DNA from: Cupriavidus necator A5-1
Lineage (GTDB): Bacteria > Pseudomonadota > Gammaproteobacteria > Burkholderiales > Burkholderiaceae
Length of the DNA stretch: 64,000 nucleotides
Direction of reading: 5' to 3'
NCBI RefSeq assembly: GCF_000744095.1
Contig: NZ_JQLI01000001.1
Coordinates: forward strand, 3,720,001 to 3,784,000
Under the pieces are notes generated by a model, which worked only from the letters and a program-made list of their open reading frames with translations, searched no databases and was not told the origin of the DNA. The translations under genes and the position numbers were made by a program. Positions 44,508-52,084 of this stretch are shown here, piece after piece (within the stretch, counting starts at the first letter, position 1; each line of letters opens with the position of its first letter).

Positions 44508-45035
44508 TCAGCTGCCGCGATAGTAGTTGTAGCTCCACGGCCCGACCAGCACGGGCAGGTGGATGCGCTGGCTGGCATCGGTCACGCGCAGGCGCAGCGG
44601 GATCTTCGACAGGAACGGCGGTTGCGGCAGGCTGGCCTTGCGCGCGGCGAAGTATTCGTCCACGTGCAGCAGCAGCTCGTACGTGCCGGTGCGGTAGCTG
44701 TCGCCGATCAGCAGCGGCGGTTCGCTGCGGCCGTTGGCGGCGAGCGTGACGGTCTGCATCAGGCGCGGCTGGCCGTTGTCGATGCGGAACAGGTCTACGC
44801 GCATGCCGGCGGCGGGCGTGCCGTGCCAGGTGTCGAGCGCGTGCATGGTCAGGCGCGGGCTCAGGCCGCCTTGCTGCACGGGGCCGGTGGCCTGGTTGGG
44901 CACGGCCGGCGATGTCGCTTCAGGCGTCGCGCCCCAGCTCGCTCCGGCGAGCAGCGCGCCGCCGCCAAGCGTCATCGATTGCAGCGCGAAGCGCCGGCGG
45001 CTTGCGTCGACGTTGTCGTGGTTGTCCTGGCTCAT
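44508..45035 (-). CDS. Tat-exported transthyretin-like protein (periplasmic HIUase-like)
   Basis: 175 residues. It opens with a twin-arginine signal (SRRRFALQSMTLGGGALLAGASWG), so the folded protein should be exported. The domain keeps LTMHALDTWHGTPAAGM (with the first active His) and the C-terminal YYRGS; it carries an insertion relative to hiuH next door (KASLPQPPFLSKIP). The central motif is altered (LAANGRSEPPLL in place of RTNxDGR), so full enzyme activity is not certain. Periplasmic HIUases are known in enteric bacteria. Its start sits one base after the stop of the MFS gene, hence coupled. Confidence 0.87.
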   Translation of the reverse strand: MSQDNHDNVDASRRRFALQSMTLGGGALLAGASWGATPEATSPAVPNQATGPVQQGGLSPRLTMHALDTWHGTPAAGMRVDLFRIDNGQPRLMQTVTLAANGRSEPPLLIGDSYRTGTYELLLHVDEYFAARKASLPQPPFLSKIPLRLRVTDASQRIHLPVLVGPWSYNYYRGS

Positions 45036-45036
45036 G

Positions 45037-46377
45037 TCAGGCCTCGCGCTTGTTGCCCAGCTTGCGGATGCCGATCAGCACCAGCAGCGCGGCCAGCACT
45101 TCGATAACGGCGACGAGATACAGGCCGGTGGTGAGCTTGCCAGTGGTGTTCTTGATCAGGCCCATCACATACGGCGCGCCAAAGCCAGCCAGGTTCGCCA
45201 CGGAGTTGATCAGCGCCACGCCCACCGCGGCGGCACTGCCGGCCAGGTAACGGTTGGGCAGCTGCCAGAACACCGGGATGGCGCTCATGGTGCCGACCAG
45301 CGCGGCCGTCATCGCAAACAGTGCCACCATCGGCGACATCACCTGCGCGCCGAGCAGCACGGCCAGCACCGCCATTGCACCGCCACCCACCAGCGCCGCG
45401 CCGCTGAAGTGCCAGCGCACTTCGTTGCGGCGGTCCGAATGCGCGCCGTTGGCGATCATGCCGGCCGCGCCGCACAGGTACGCCACCGCCGCGATCCAGC
45501 CCACCGCCATCGGGCCGCTGAAGCCCACGTCCTTGATCACGGTCGGGATCCAGAACGTCAGCGTCGAGTTGGCGCACAGCAGGCAGAAGTAGATCGCGAT
45601 CAGCAGCCAGACCTTGCCGTTGGTGAACAGCTTGCGCCAGTCGTGGCCGCGCTCGCCCATGGCGGCGTTGTCGTGCTTCAGCGTTTCAAGGACGACGCGC
45701 TTCTCGCTGTCGCTCAGCCAGCGCGCCTGCTCCGGCTTGTCGGTCATGTAGAACCAGGCAAAGATGCCGGCCAGCACGGACGGAATGCCTTCCAGGATAA
45801 ACAGCCACTGCCAGCCGTGCATGCCCTGCACGCCGCCCATCGAGGTCATGATCCAGCCGGCGAGGGGGCCGCCCAGCACGCCGGCGATGGCCGATGCCGA
45901 CATGAAGGTGCCGAATGCCCTGGCACGCCGCTGGGTCGGGTACCAGTAGGTCAGGTAAAGGATCACGCCCGGATAGAAGCCCGCCTCAAAGGCGCCGAGC
46001 AGGAAGCGCAGGACGTAGAACTGCGTGGGCGTGGTGACAAAGGTCTGCAGCATGCAGATCACGCCCCAGCAGATCGTGATGCGCATGATGGTCTTCTTGG
46101 CGCCGATCTTCTGCAGCAGCATGTTCGACGGCACTTCGAAGAAGAAGTAGCCGAGGAAGAAGATGCCCGCGCCCAGCCCGTACACCGCTTCGCTGAACTG
46201 CAGCGCGTCGAGCATCTGCAGCTTGGCGAAGCCGATGTTCACGCGGTCGAGCCACGCCAGCACCCACAGCACGCCGAGAAACGGCAGCAGGCGCCACGAG
46301 ACCTTGCGGTAGACGCTGTCTTCCGTGTCGTCGGCCGCGCCGGCGTAGATCGGAAGCCCTTGTTTTGTGATTGACAT
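45037..46377 (-). CDS. MFS transporter, anion:cation symporter (ACS) family
   Basis: 446 residues and 12 membrane segments. ACS-type motifs: RLLPFLGVLWVLAWLDRVNIGFA, GYFFFEVPSNMLLQKIGAKK and RFLLGAFEAGFYPGVILYLTYWYP. Members take up organic anions such as glucarate, tartrate, phthalate or allantoate. AGGAGAC precedes the start. Its operon with two HIUase genes makes urate, 5-hydroxyisourate or allantoin the likely cargo (inference). Confidence 0.9.
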   Translation of the reverse strand: MSITKQGLPIYAGAADDTEDSVYRKVSWRLLPFLGVLWVLAWLDRVNIGFAKLQMLDALQFSEAVYGLGAGIFFLGYFFFEVPSNMLLQKIGAKKTIMRITICWGVICMLQTFVTTPTQFYVLRFLLGAFEAGFYPGVILYLTYWYPTQRRARAFGTFMSASAIAGVLGGPLAGWIMTSMGGVQGMHGWQWLFILEGIPSVLAGIFAWFYMTDKPEQARWLSDSEKRVVLETLKHDNAAMGERGHDWRKLFTNGKVWLLIAIYFCLLCANSTLTFWIPTVIKDVGFSGPMAVGWIAAVAYLCGAAGMIANGAHSDRRNEVRWHFSGAALVGGGAMAVLAVLLGAQVMSPMVALFAMTAALVGTMSAIPVFWQLPNRYLAGSAAAVGVALINSVANLAGFGAPYVMGLIKNTTGKLTTGLYLVAVIEVLAALLVLIGIRKLGNKREA

Positions 46378-46810
46378 GGTGTCTCCTGTCTTATCGTGTC
46401 GTTACGTCTTGCTTGTCCTGGGCGGCTTGCCGCCGGGGCGCCCGGCCGGGCGCGGGGCATGGCATCCGCTTGGTTGGGTGCAAGTATAGAAACGGCCCGG
46501 CAATGGGGAACGGGGGTGCTGGTATAGGCCCTATAGCAGCCGCGATATGGGCCGCAAAGCCTTGTGTGGAGCGGCTTTCCGGGGATCTGGCAGGGTCCGG
46601 CGCAGACCTATGGATTACCCCTAGACGGGCCTTTGCACCCCCGTGGGGCGCGGATCGGGTGCTCGCCGCGCAGGCGGCGTCCCCTGTGTCCGGGTTCCAC
46701 CGCGTTGCCGCGCGGTGCGCGACACGCTACAAAGTCGCCATTGGCGGCCGCGGCGTGCCAGGATTTGCGGCGTCCCGCGCACCAGCCTCCCACTTGCCAC
46801 CGGATACACC
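46378..46810. other. Divergent promoter region of the urate MFS and LysR genes
   Basis: 433 bases, no gene supported. It contains the 13-base palindrome at 46523-46535; both promoters and the LysR binding sites should be here. Confidence 0.5.
46523..46535. promoter_or_regulatory. TATAGG-C-CCTATA palindrome, probable LysR operator
   Basis: Perfect 13-base palindrome about 145 bases upstream of the MFS start and 275 upstream of lysR. CCTATA/TATAGG recurs at 47780-47787 and 47819-47824 in front of uraD, the other urate gene. Confidence 0.5.
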
Positions 46811-47755
46811 ATGATTCGCGCCGACGATCCGTTCGATACCTACCTGCTGCGGGTGCTGTGCATCCTGATCGCTGAGCGCAGCGTGTCGCGCACCGCGATC
46901 CGCCTGAACCAGTCGCAGCCGGCAATCAGCGCGGCGCTCAAGCGGCTGCGCGCCATCTTCAACGACCCGCTGCTCACGCGCGAGAAGAACGTGATGGTGC
47001 CCACCGAGCGCGCGCTGCAGCTGGCGCGCAACGCACAGGCGGCGCTCAGCGCGCTTGACAACCTGCTGGTGTCCGACGAGCGTTTCGACCCGGCCACCAC
47101 CGAGCAAAGCTTTGTCGTGGCGATGCCCGACTACCTGGCGCCGCCCTTCTTTGCCCACGTGGTGCGCGAGTTCCGCCGTGCTGCGCCGCACGCGCGGCTG
47201 GTGGCCATGCCGCTCGGCTCCAGCTTCGACTACGAGCAGGCGCTGTCCGAAGGCTCGGCCGATATCGTGATCGGCAACTGGCCGAATCCGCCGGAGCACC
47301 TGCACCTGTCGGTCCTGCTGGAAGACGAAGTGGTGTGCGTGGTGGCGCAGGACAGCGCGCACACGCAGCCCGGCAAGTTCACCGCGCAGGCCTACCTGGG
47401 CGCGTCGCATATCGTGCCCACGCCGTACTCGCGCGACCAGCGTGGCCTGGTCGATTCCGGGCTCAGCACGATGCGCGTGCATCGCGACAACCGCGTGAGC
47501 TGCCCGTACTTCAACCTTGCGCCCAGCCTGATCCCCGGCACCGACCTGATCCTGACCACGGGGCGCCACTTTGCCAACTACCACGCGCAGCATGTGCCGC
47601 TGGCGGTGCTCGAACCGCCCATCGACTTCCCGTTCATGCGCTTCTACCAGCTGTGGCATCCGTCGCGCCACCGCTCGGCCGCGCATATCTGGCTGCGCGG
47701 CATGCTGACTGCTGCCTCGCAGGAACTGCGCGAGCTGCGCGACATGCAACGGTAG
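46811..47755 (+). CDS. LysR family regulator of the urate cluster
   Basis: 314 residues from ATG 46811. NodD-like type: HTH at about 8-65 (LRVLCILIAERSVSRTAIRLNQSQPAISAALKRLRAIFNDPLLTREKNVMVPTERA, cut here into the recognisable parts SVSRTAIRLNQSQPAISAAL and FNDPLLTR), then an effector domain. It is divergent from the MFS-HIUase operon and immediately upstream of uraD on the same strand, the classic position for the local regulator. The likely inducer is a purine-degradation intermediate (inference). Confidence 0.9.
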   Translation: MIRADDPFDTYLLRVLCILIAERSVSRTAIRLNQSQPAISAALKRLRAIFNDPLLTREKNVMVPTERALQLARNAQAALSALDNLLVSDERFDPATTEQSFVVAMPDYLAPPFFAHVVREFRRAAPHARLVAMPLGSSFDYEQALSEGSADIVIGNWPNPPEHLHLSVLLEDEVVCVVAQDSAHTQPGKFTAQAYLGASHIVPTPYSRDQRGLVDSGLSTMRVHRDNRVSCPYFNLAPSLIPGTDLILTTGRHFANYHAQHVPLAVLEPPIDFPFMRFYQLWHPSRHRSAAHIWLRGMLTAASQELRELRDMQR

Positions 47756-47779
47756 GCGGTATCGGATTCTGTTATGCGA

Positions 47780-47824
47780 CCTATAGGACAGGGCCTCTCG
47801 CCGCGGCGATGGGCCCTTCCTATA
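47780..47824. promoter_or_regulatory. CCTATA/TATAGG motif copies upstream of uraD
   Basis: CCTATAGG (47780-47787) and CCTATA (47819-47824) lie 50-95 bases before the uraD start and match the half-sites of the palindrome in front of the MFS gene. Confidence 0.45.
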
Positions 47825-47873
47825 CTCGGCCCGTATTCACCGAGTCTTCGGGATCTTTACGGGAGAGCAGTCC

Positions 47874-48392
47874 ATGTCACAGCCACTCGATCTGGCTTCG
47901 GTCAACGCGCTGGACCACGCGGGCTTTGCCAGCGCCTTTGGCAGCGTGTTCGAGCATTTTCCGCAGGCGGCGCAGGGCGCGTGGGCGCGCCGACCGTTTG
48001 CTTCGGTTTCGGCGCTGCATGAAGCCATGATGGACGTGGTGCGCAAGCTGGACGAACAGGGCCAGCGCGATTTCCTCAACCTGCACCCGCAGCTGTCGGC
48101 GCGCAATATCCGTGCGGGGACGATGACGGCGGATTCCAATGCCGAGCAGAAGAGCGCGGGGCTCGACGCGATGTCGCAACAGCAGGAAGGCGAGCTTGAC
48201 CGGCTCAACGCCGACTACCTCGGGCGCCACGGCTTTCCGTTCATCATCTGCGTGCGGCACTACACGCGCGAAGGCATCTTCGCCGCGTTCGAACGCCGCA
48301 TCGGCCGCAGCACGCCGCAGGAACTGGACGAAGCGCTGGCGCAGATCGCCGCGATCACGCGCGGTCGCCTCAACGCGCGCCTGCGCGGCTGA
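47874..48392 (+). CDS. uraD: OHCU decarboxylase (UraD)
   Basis: 172 residues, the usual size. The active-site His is H71 in LNLHPQLSAR, and FPFIICVRHYTREGI, the other family signature, is present near 120. It decarboxylates 2-oxo-4-hydroxy-4-carboxy-5-ureidoimidazoline to S-allantoin, following HIUase. The gene is separated from lysR by 118 bases with copies of the shared CCTATA motif. No urate oxidase gene is in the window. Confidence 0.93.
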   Translation: MSQPLDLASVNALDHAGFASAFGSVFEHFPQAAQGAWARRPFASVSALHEAMMDVVRKLDEQGQRDFLNLHPQLSARNIRAGTMTADSNAEQKSAGLDAMSQQQEGELDRLNADYLGRHGFPFIICVRHYTREGIFAAFERRIGRSTPQELDEALAQIAAITRGRLNARLRG

Positions 48393-48422
48393 GCTTGAAA
48401 TGGCGAGCGCCGCAGCGCTTGC

Positions 48423-49034
48423 CTAACTGGCGGCCGCTTCGCTGCGCTTGCGGAACGACGCCACCTTGTGGCGGTTGCCGCAGAGCGCCATGCTGCACCA
48501 GCGGCGCCGGTGCGAACGGGTCCGGTCGTAGAACCACAGCGAGCAATCGTCGCTCTCGCATTTGCGGATCAGCGCGAAGTCGCCGGACGCGAGCAGTTCG
48601 GCGGCCGCCTCGGCCAGTGGTGCGAGCCAGCCTGCGGCACGGGTGCGGTCATGGCACCGGTGCACCTTGACCGCGCCGTCCCGGTCCCGCCGCAATTCCA
48701 GGTGGCTTGTGCCTTGCGCCAGGATCCGATTCAGCGCCGCCAGGTCCACCGCTTCCCCATGCTTGCGCCTGAGCACCGCACCGCGCACGACCTCGCGTAG
48801 CGCCCTGGCCGCCGCCAGCAGGTCGTCGGGCAGCTTCTTCGGCCGCTCCGCCTGTGCCACCAGGCCGGTCGCGACCAGCCAGTCCATCACATCCGCATTG
48901 CCCTGCCAGCGATCCGTCGGGACGCCCTCGACCTGCTCGACCGTATTGATCAGGTCGAGGGCGACGTGGTCGGCAAGCAGCCTCGGGGCCATATGGGCAT
49001 CGGGTTCGTGAGTGTGGCGGGTCATGGCGCTCAT
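48423..49034 (-). CDS. CGNR zinc-finger (ABATE-domain) transcription factor
   Basis: 203 residues. An N-terminal ABATE domain (LLADHVALDLINTVEQVEGVPTDRWQ, at about 20-45) is followed by the C-terminal CGNR zinc finger: KCESDDCSLWFYDRTRSHRRRWCSMALCGNRHKVASFRKR, in pieces CESDDC and WCSMALCGNR, giving the four Cys ligands. These are one-component regulators with a presumed small-ligand pocket. It is divergent from an alpha/beta-hydrolase gene; GTTACAA repeats in the shared region are the likely binding sites. Confidence 0.9.
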   Translation of the reverse strand: MSAMTRHTHEPDAHMAPRLLADHVALDLINTVEQVEGVPTDRWQGNADVMDWLVATGLVAQAERPKKLPDDLLAAARALREVVRGAVLRRKHGEAVDLAALNRILAQGTSHLELRRDRDGAVKVHRCHDRTRAAGWLAPLAEAAAELLASGDFALIRKCESDDCSLWFYDRTRSHRRRWCSMALCGNRHKVASFRKRSEAAAS

Positions 49035-49056
49035 GGCAGGTATGTCCTGCGAACAA

Positions 49057-49110
49057 TTGTAACCATCAAAAATAGCCTTGACAAGTTACAAGCGGCGATT
49101 ATCCTGTAAC
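49057..49110. promoter_or_regulatory. Promoter of the hydrolase gene with three TTGTAAC/GTTACAA half-sites
   Basis: -35 TTGACA (49078-49083) and -10 TATCCT (49100-49105), 16-base spacer. TTGTAAC (49057-49063), GTTACAA (49085-49091, in the spacer) and TGTAAC (49105-49110, on the -10) form an operator array between the divergent regulator and hydrolase genes. Confidence 0.55.
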
Positions 49111-49160
49111 CGTTGTTGTTAACTTTTAACGGTTTCAAAGGTTCTCAGCGAGGAGTCGCC

Positions 49161-50042
49161 ATGCCCAACGCCACCCACACCATCCCGGGCGTCACCGTCC
49201 ACACCGTGGAAGCGGACGGAGTCCAGGTCTTCTACCGCCAGGCCGGCCCCGCCGACGCGCCCGTGCTCCTGCTGCTGCACGGGTTTCCGTCGTCGTCGCA
49301 TATGTTTCGCCATCTGATCCCGATCCTGGCGCAGCGCTACCGCGTGATTGCGCCCGACCTGCCGAGCTTCGGCTTCACGGTGGTGCCGCAAGCGCGCGAC
49401 TACCGCTACACCTTCGACAACCTGGTCAGGACCACGCTGGCCTTTGTCGATGCGCTCGGCCTGACCCGCTATGGCATCTATGTCTTCGACTATGGCGCGC
49501 CCGTGGGCCTGCGCCTCGCGCTAGCGCACCCGGAGCGCATCTCCGCGATCATTTCGCAGAACGGCAATGCCTACCTGGAAGGGCTGGGCGATGCGTGGGA
49601 CCCGATTCGACGATACTGGCAGGAGCCCACCCAGGCCAACCGGGAAGCGTTGCATGACGTGCTGACGCTGGCAGGTACGCGCTGGCAATATGAGCATGGC
49701 GTGGCCAACCCGGCGGTGATCGAGCCCGAGGCCTATGTCCTCGACGCCGCGCTGCTGGAACGCCCCGGCAACAAGGAGATCCAGCTCGACCTGTTCCTGG
49801 ACTACGCCAACAACCTCAAGCTCTACCCGGCATTCCAGGCGTTCTTCCGCGAATACCAGCCGCCCACGCTGGCGATCTGGGGCAAGCACGACGCTTTCTT
49901 TATCCCCGCGGGTGCGCAGGCCTACCGGCGCGACAACCCGAATGCGCGCGTGCAGATGCTGGACACCGGACACTTCGCACTGGAAACCCATCTGGACGAG
50001 ATCGCCGGCGCGATCCTGTCCCTGATGGAAACGGCGGCGTGA
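49161..50042 (+). CDS. Alpha/beta hydrolase, haloalkane-dehalogenase/epoxide-hydrolase-like
   Basis: 293 residues from ATG 49161 (GAGGAG upstream). HGFPSSSHMFRHLIP supplies the oxyanion hole; the nucleophile elbow reads YVFDYGAPVG, so the nucleophile is Asp, not Ser, as in haloalkane dehalogenases and epoxide hydrolases; the His is in DTGHFALETH. The catalysed reaction is therefore probably C-halogen or epoxide opening, or fluoroacetate-type dehalogenation; esterases are less likely. It is divergent from a CGNR regulator with shared operators, and closed by a strong terminator. Confidence 0.85.
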   Translation: MPNATHTIPGVTVHTVEADGVQVFYRQAGPADAPVLLLLHGFPSSSHMFRHLIPILAQRYRVIAPDLPSFGFTVVPQARDYRYTFDNLVRTTLAFVDALGLTRYGIYVFDYGAPVGLRLALAHPERISAIISQNGNAYLEGLGDAWDPIRRYWQEPTQANREALHDVLTLAGTRWQYEHGVANPAVIEPEAYVLDAALLERPGNKEIQLDLFLDYANNLKLYPAFQAFFREYQPPTLAIWGKHDAFFIPAGAQAYRRDNPNARVQMLDTGHFALETHLDEIAGAILSLMETAA

Positions 50043-50071
50043 GCCGGGTAGGCTGATGCAGGCCGGACCGG

Positions 50072-50100
50072 GCGGGAAGCGCCAAGACGCTTCCCGCTTT
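50072..50100 (+). terminator. Rho-independent terminator after the alpha/beta hydrolase gene
   Basis: Arms GCGGGAAGCG (50072-50081) and CGCTTCCCGC (50088-50097), loop CCAAGA, then TTT. Confidence 0.85.
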
Positions 50101-50117
50101 CGCATTGGCCCGATGCA

Positions 50118-50438
50118 ATGCCGCTGGGACCTGCTTCAGCCGACGACTTCAAGCGCGGTAGCCACGAACGCCCGTGCCGCCGCGCTACGGTAAGCGCGCT
50201 TGCGCTGGAGCAGCGCCGCCGGGGCGGCGTGCCGACCGACCAGACCATCTATCACTTCTACGAGATCGTGCAGATCTACGGCTCCACGCTGAAGGCGCTG
50301 GTGCACGAGAAGTTCGGCGACGGCATCATCAGCGCGATCAACTTCCGGCTGGACATCAAGAAGGTGGAAGACCCGGACGGCGGCCATCGCGCGGTGATCA
50401 CGCTCGACGGCAAGTACCTGCCGACCAAGCCGTTCTGA
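50118..50438 (+). pseudogene. cynS: Cyanase (CynS) remnant, C-terminal domain only
   Basis: From 50229 the frame encodes [18 protein letters not shown] and on to KYLPTKPF, the exact C-terminus of cyanate hydratase (about the last 70 of 156 residues, including [13 protein letters not shown] with the active Ser). The helical N-terminal domain is absent; the 35 codons before it are not cyanase-like. The active-site Arg of the YRFYE motif (R96 in E. coli) is His here (YHFYE); Glu and Ser are kept. No convincing ribosome site precedes the frame. Cyanase works as a decamer needing both domains, so this copy should be inactive. Confidence 0.85.
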
Positions 50439-50675
50439 GGCACGGTCCTGTGCCCAGCCCGCGACGCCGTGCCAATTGAGTGGAAACCGTGCGATCTCGA
50501 TATAGCCTCCGCGAGTTTTCTTCCACACTGCATCTCACGACCTGGCCTCGCCGGGAAGTCTGGACAAAGGTGGAGCAAGGCATGCGCCAGCGCTGCAAGC
50601 CCACCAATGCGCCAGTCGGTAGATCGCCTGCCATGTCCGTCAGCAACGTGCCATCCATCTTGTTAGGAGAATGCC

Positions 50676-51152
50676 ATGTCCACCAATGAAGTCCGCCCGC
50701 CGGTCCCCCCGTTCACCCTCGAAACCGCAATCGAAAAGGTTCGCCTTGCCGAAGACGGCTGGAACAGCCGCAACCCGGAAAAGGTTGCGCTGGCCTATAC
50801 GCCGGACAGCGCGTGGCGCAACCGCGCCGAGTTCGTCAACGGCCGCGCAGCCATCATTGAGTTCCTGACCCGCAAGTGGAACAAGGAACTGGAGTACCGG
50901 CTGATCAAGGAATTGTGGGCGTTCGAAGGCAATCGCATCGCCGTGCGCTTTGCGTACGAGTGGCGCGACGACGCCAACAACTGGTACCGCTCGTTCGGCA
51001 ACGAGAACTGGGAGTTCAACGAGCAAGGGGTGATGCAGCGCCGCTTTGCCTGCATCAACGACATGCCGATCAAGGAATCCGAGCGCAAGTTCTTCTGGCC
51101 GCTGGGCCGCCGTCCCGACGATCACCCGGGCCTGTCCTCGTTCGGGTTCTGA
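50676..51152 (+). CDS. DUF1348/SnoaL-like (NTF2-fold) protein
   Basis: 158 residues; AGGAG precedes ATG 50676. It has the NTF2-like fold of the DUF1348 family: [54 protein letters not shown] and [23 protein letters not shown]. Members are small hydrolase- or isomerase-like proteins of unknown function. It stands alone between the cyanase remnant and a palindromic element, convergent with a TetR gene. Confidence 0.87.
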   Translation: MSTNEVRPPVPPFTLETAIEKVRLAEDGWNSRNPEKVALAYTPDSAWRNRAEFVNGRAAIIEFLTRKWNKELEYRLIKELWAFEGNRIAVRFAYEWRDDANNWYRSFGNENWEFNEQGVMQRRFACINDMPIKESERKFFWPLGRRPDDHPGLSSFGF

Positions 51153-51219
51153 GCCGGACGCTGCGGCAACGTCAGCAAGAGGAATCTGCCGCGTTGCCAC
51201 AGTCGTGTGCTGCCGGTTT

Positions 51220-51252
51220 GCTCCCCTCTCCCACTGCGCGGGAGAGGGGAGC
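51220..51252. repeat. Palindromic intergenic element (13-bp arms)
   Basis: Arms GCTCCCCTCTCCC (51220-51232) and its exact complement GGGAGAGGGGAGC (51240-51252), loop ACTGCGC, followed by GTTC. Purine/pyrimidine hairpins of this kind are, to my knowledge, repeated many times between genes of Cupriavidus/Ralstonia and Burkholderia. It sits between convergent genes, so it may also terminate transcription. Confidence 0.6.
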
Positions 51253-51381
51253 GTTCACCATCGGTGGTGGCTTGCGTTCAGCGCACTGGTCCACCGACAC
51301 TGCGCTACTGCGCCGACAGGCGCAAGCTTTGTCAGCAACGTGACGCCACAATCTGGAGACTGTGTCGCGCGTGCGCGAAGG

Positions 51382-51972
51382 CTATGCAGCCCGCGCTGTC
51401 TTCTTCGCCGGGCGCGCCGCGGCCTCGATATGGCCAAGTACCCGCTTGCCCGATTCCACGATGGCCGGGCCGTGCGTCATCTGGTACCGCACGATCATGC
51501 CCTCGACACACACCATGGCATCCGCCGCGACGGTCACAACATCTTCCAGGCCAATGCGCCGGGCCAGCGTCTCGATATAGGTCTCCAGCGATTTCTTGTG
51601 CGCCATGGCTTGCTGCAAATGCGTGGCGTCGCCCGTCGAACCGGCCTCGGCGACCATGTTGATAAACGCGCAGCCGCGGAAGTCCGCCTGCGCGAACCAC
51701 ACGCCCAGCGCTTCGGCGATCACCGCAAGGCCGGGCCGCTCGGCAAATCCCGCCTCCACTTCCTCGGTGAACCACTGCATCCAGAAGTCGTGCCGTCGCT
51801 CAAGGAAGGCCGTAATCAGGTCATTCTTGGAAGCGAAGTGCCGGTAGAGCGACATCTTGGCCACCCCCGACTCCGCAATGATCTTGTCGATGCCGGTCGC
51901 CCGAAATCCGTCCTGGTAGAACAGGCGCGCCGCGGTCTCAAGGATCCGGTCACGCGCAGAAGCCTGTGCCAT
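51382..51972 (-). CDS. TetR/AcrR family transcriptional regulator
   Basis: 196 residues from ATG 51972. The N-terminal HTH is standard (RDRILETAARLFYQDGFRATGIDKIIAESGVAKMSLYRHFASKNDLITAF); the C-terminal part (FRGCAFINMVAEAG, LEDVVTVAADAMVCVEGMIVRYQM) resembles regulators of small-molecule stress such as YcdC/NemR-like types. Its upstream region has ACAGACCTGT and a related copy, so it probably represses itself. Confidence 0.9.
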   Translation of the reverse strand: MAQASARDRILETAARLFYQDGFRATGIDKIIAESGVAKMSLYRHFASKNDLITAFLERRHDFWMQWFTEEVEAGFAERPGLAVIAEALGVWFAQADFRGCAFINMVAEAGSTGDATHLQQAMAHKKSLETYIETLARRIGLEDVVTVAADAMVCVEGMIVRYQMTHGPAIVESGKRVLGHIEAAARPAKKTARAA

Positions 51973-52012
51973 GTCGACCACCTTTTGCTCAAGTTGATGA
52001 CCGAAGTATTGC

Positions 52013-52076
52013 AGACAGACCTGTCTCTGTAAAGGCGGAGCCTCTGCGCTCGAATGCGTCTTACAGACAGACCTTT
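52013..52076. promoter_or_regulatory. Operator array upstream of the TetR gene
   Basis: AGACAG-AC-CTGTCT (52013-52026) is a perfect 14-base palindrome; a second, one-sided copy ACAGACAGACCTTTC lies at 52062-52076. The core ACAGACCTGT equals the reverse complement of one operator in front of the AraC-type gene at 41375. Confidence 0.55.
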
Positions 52077-52084
52077 CAAACGAA

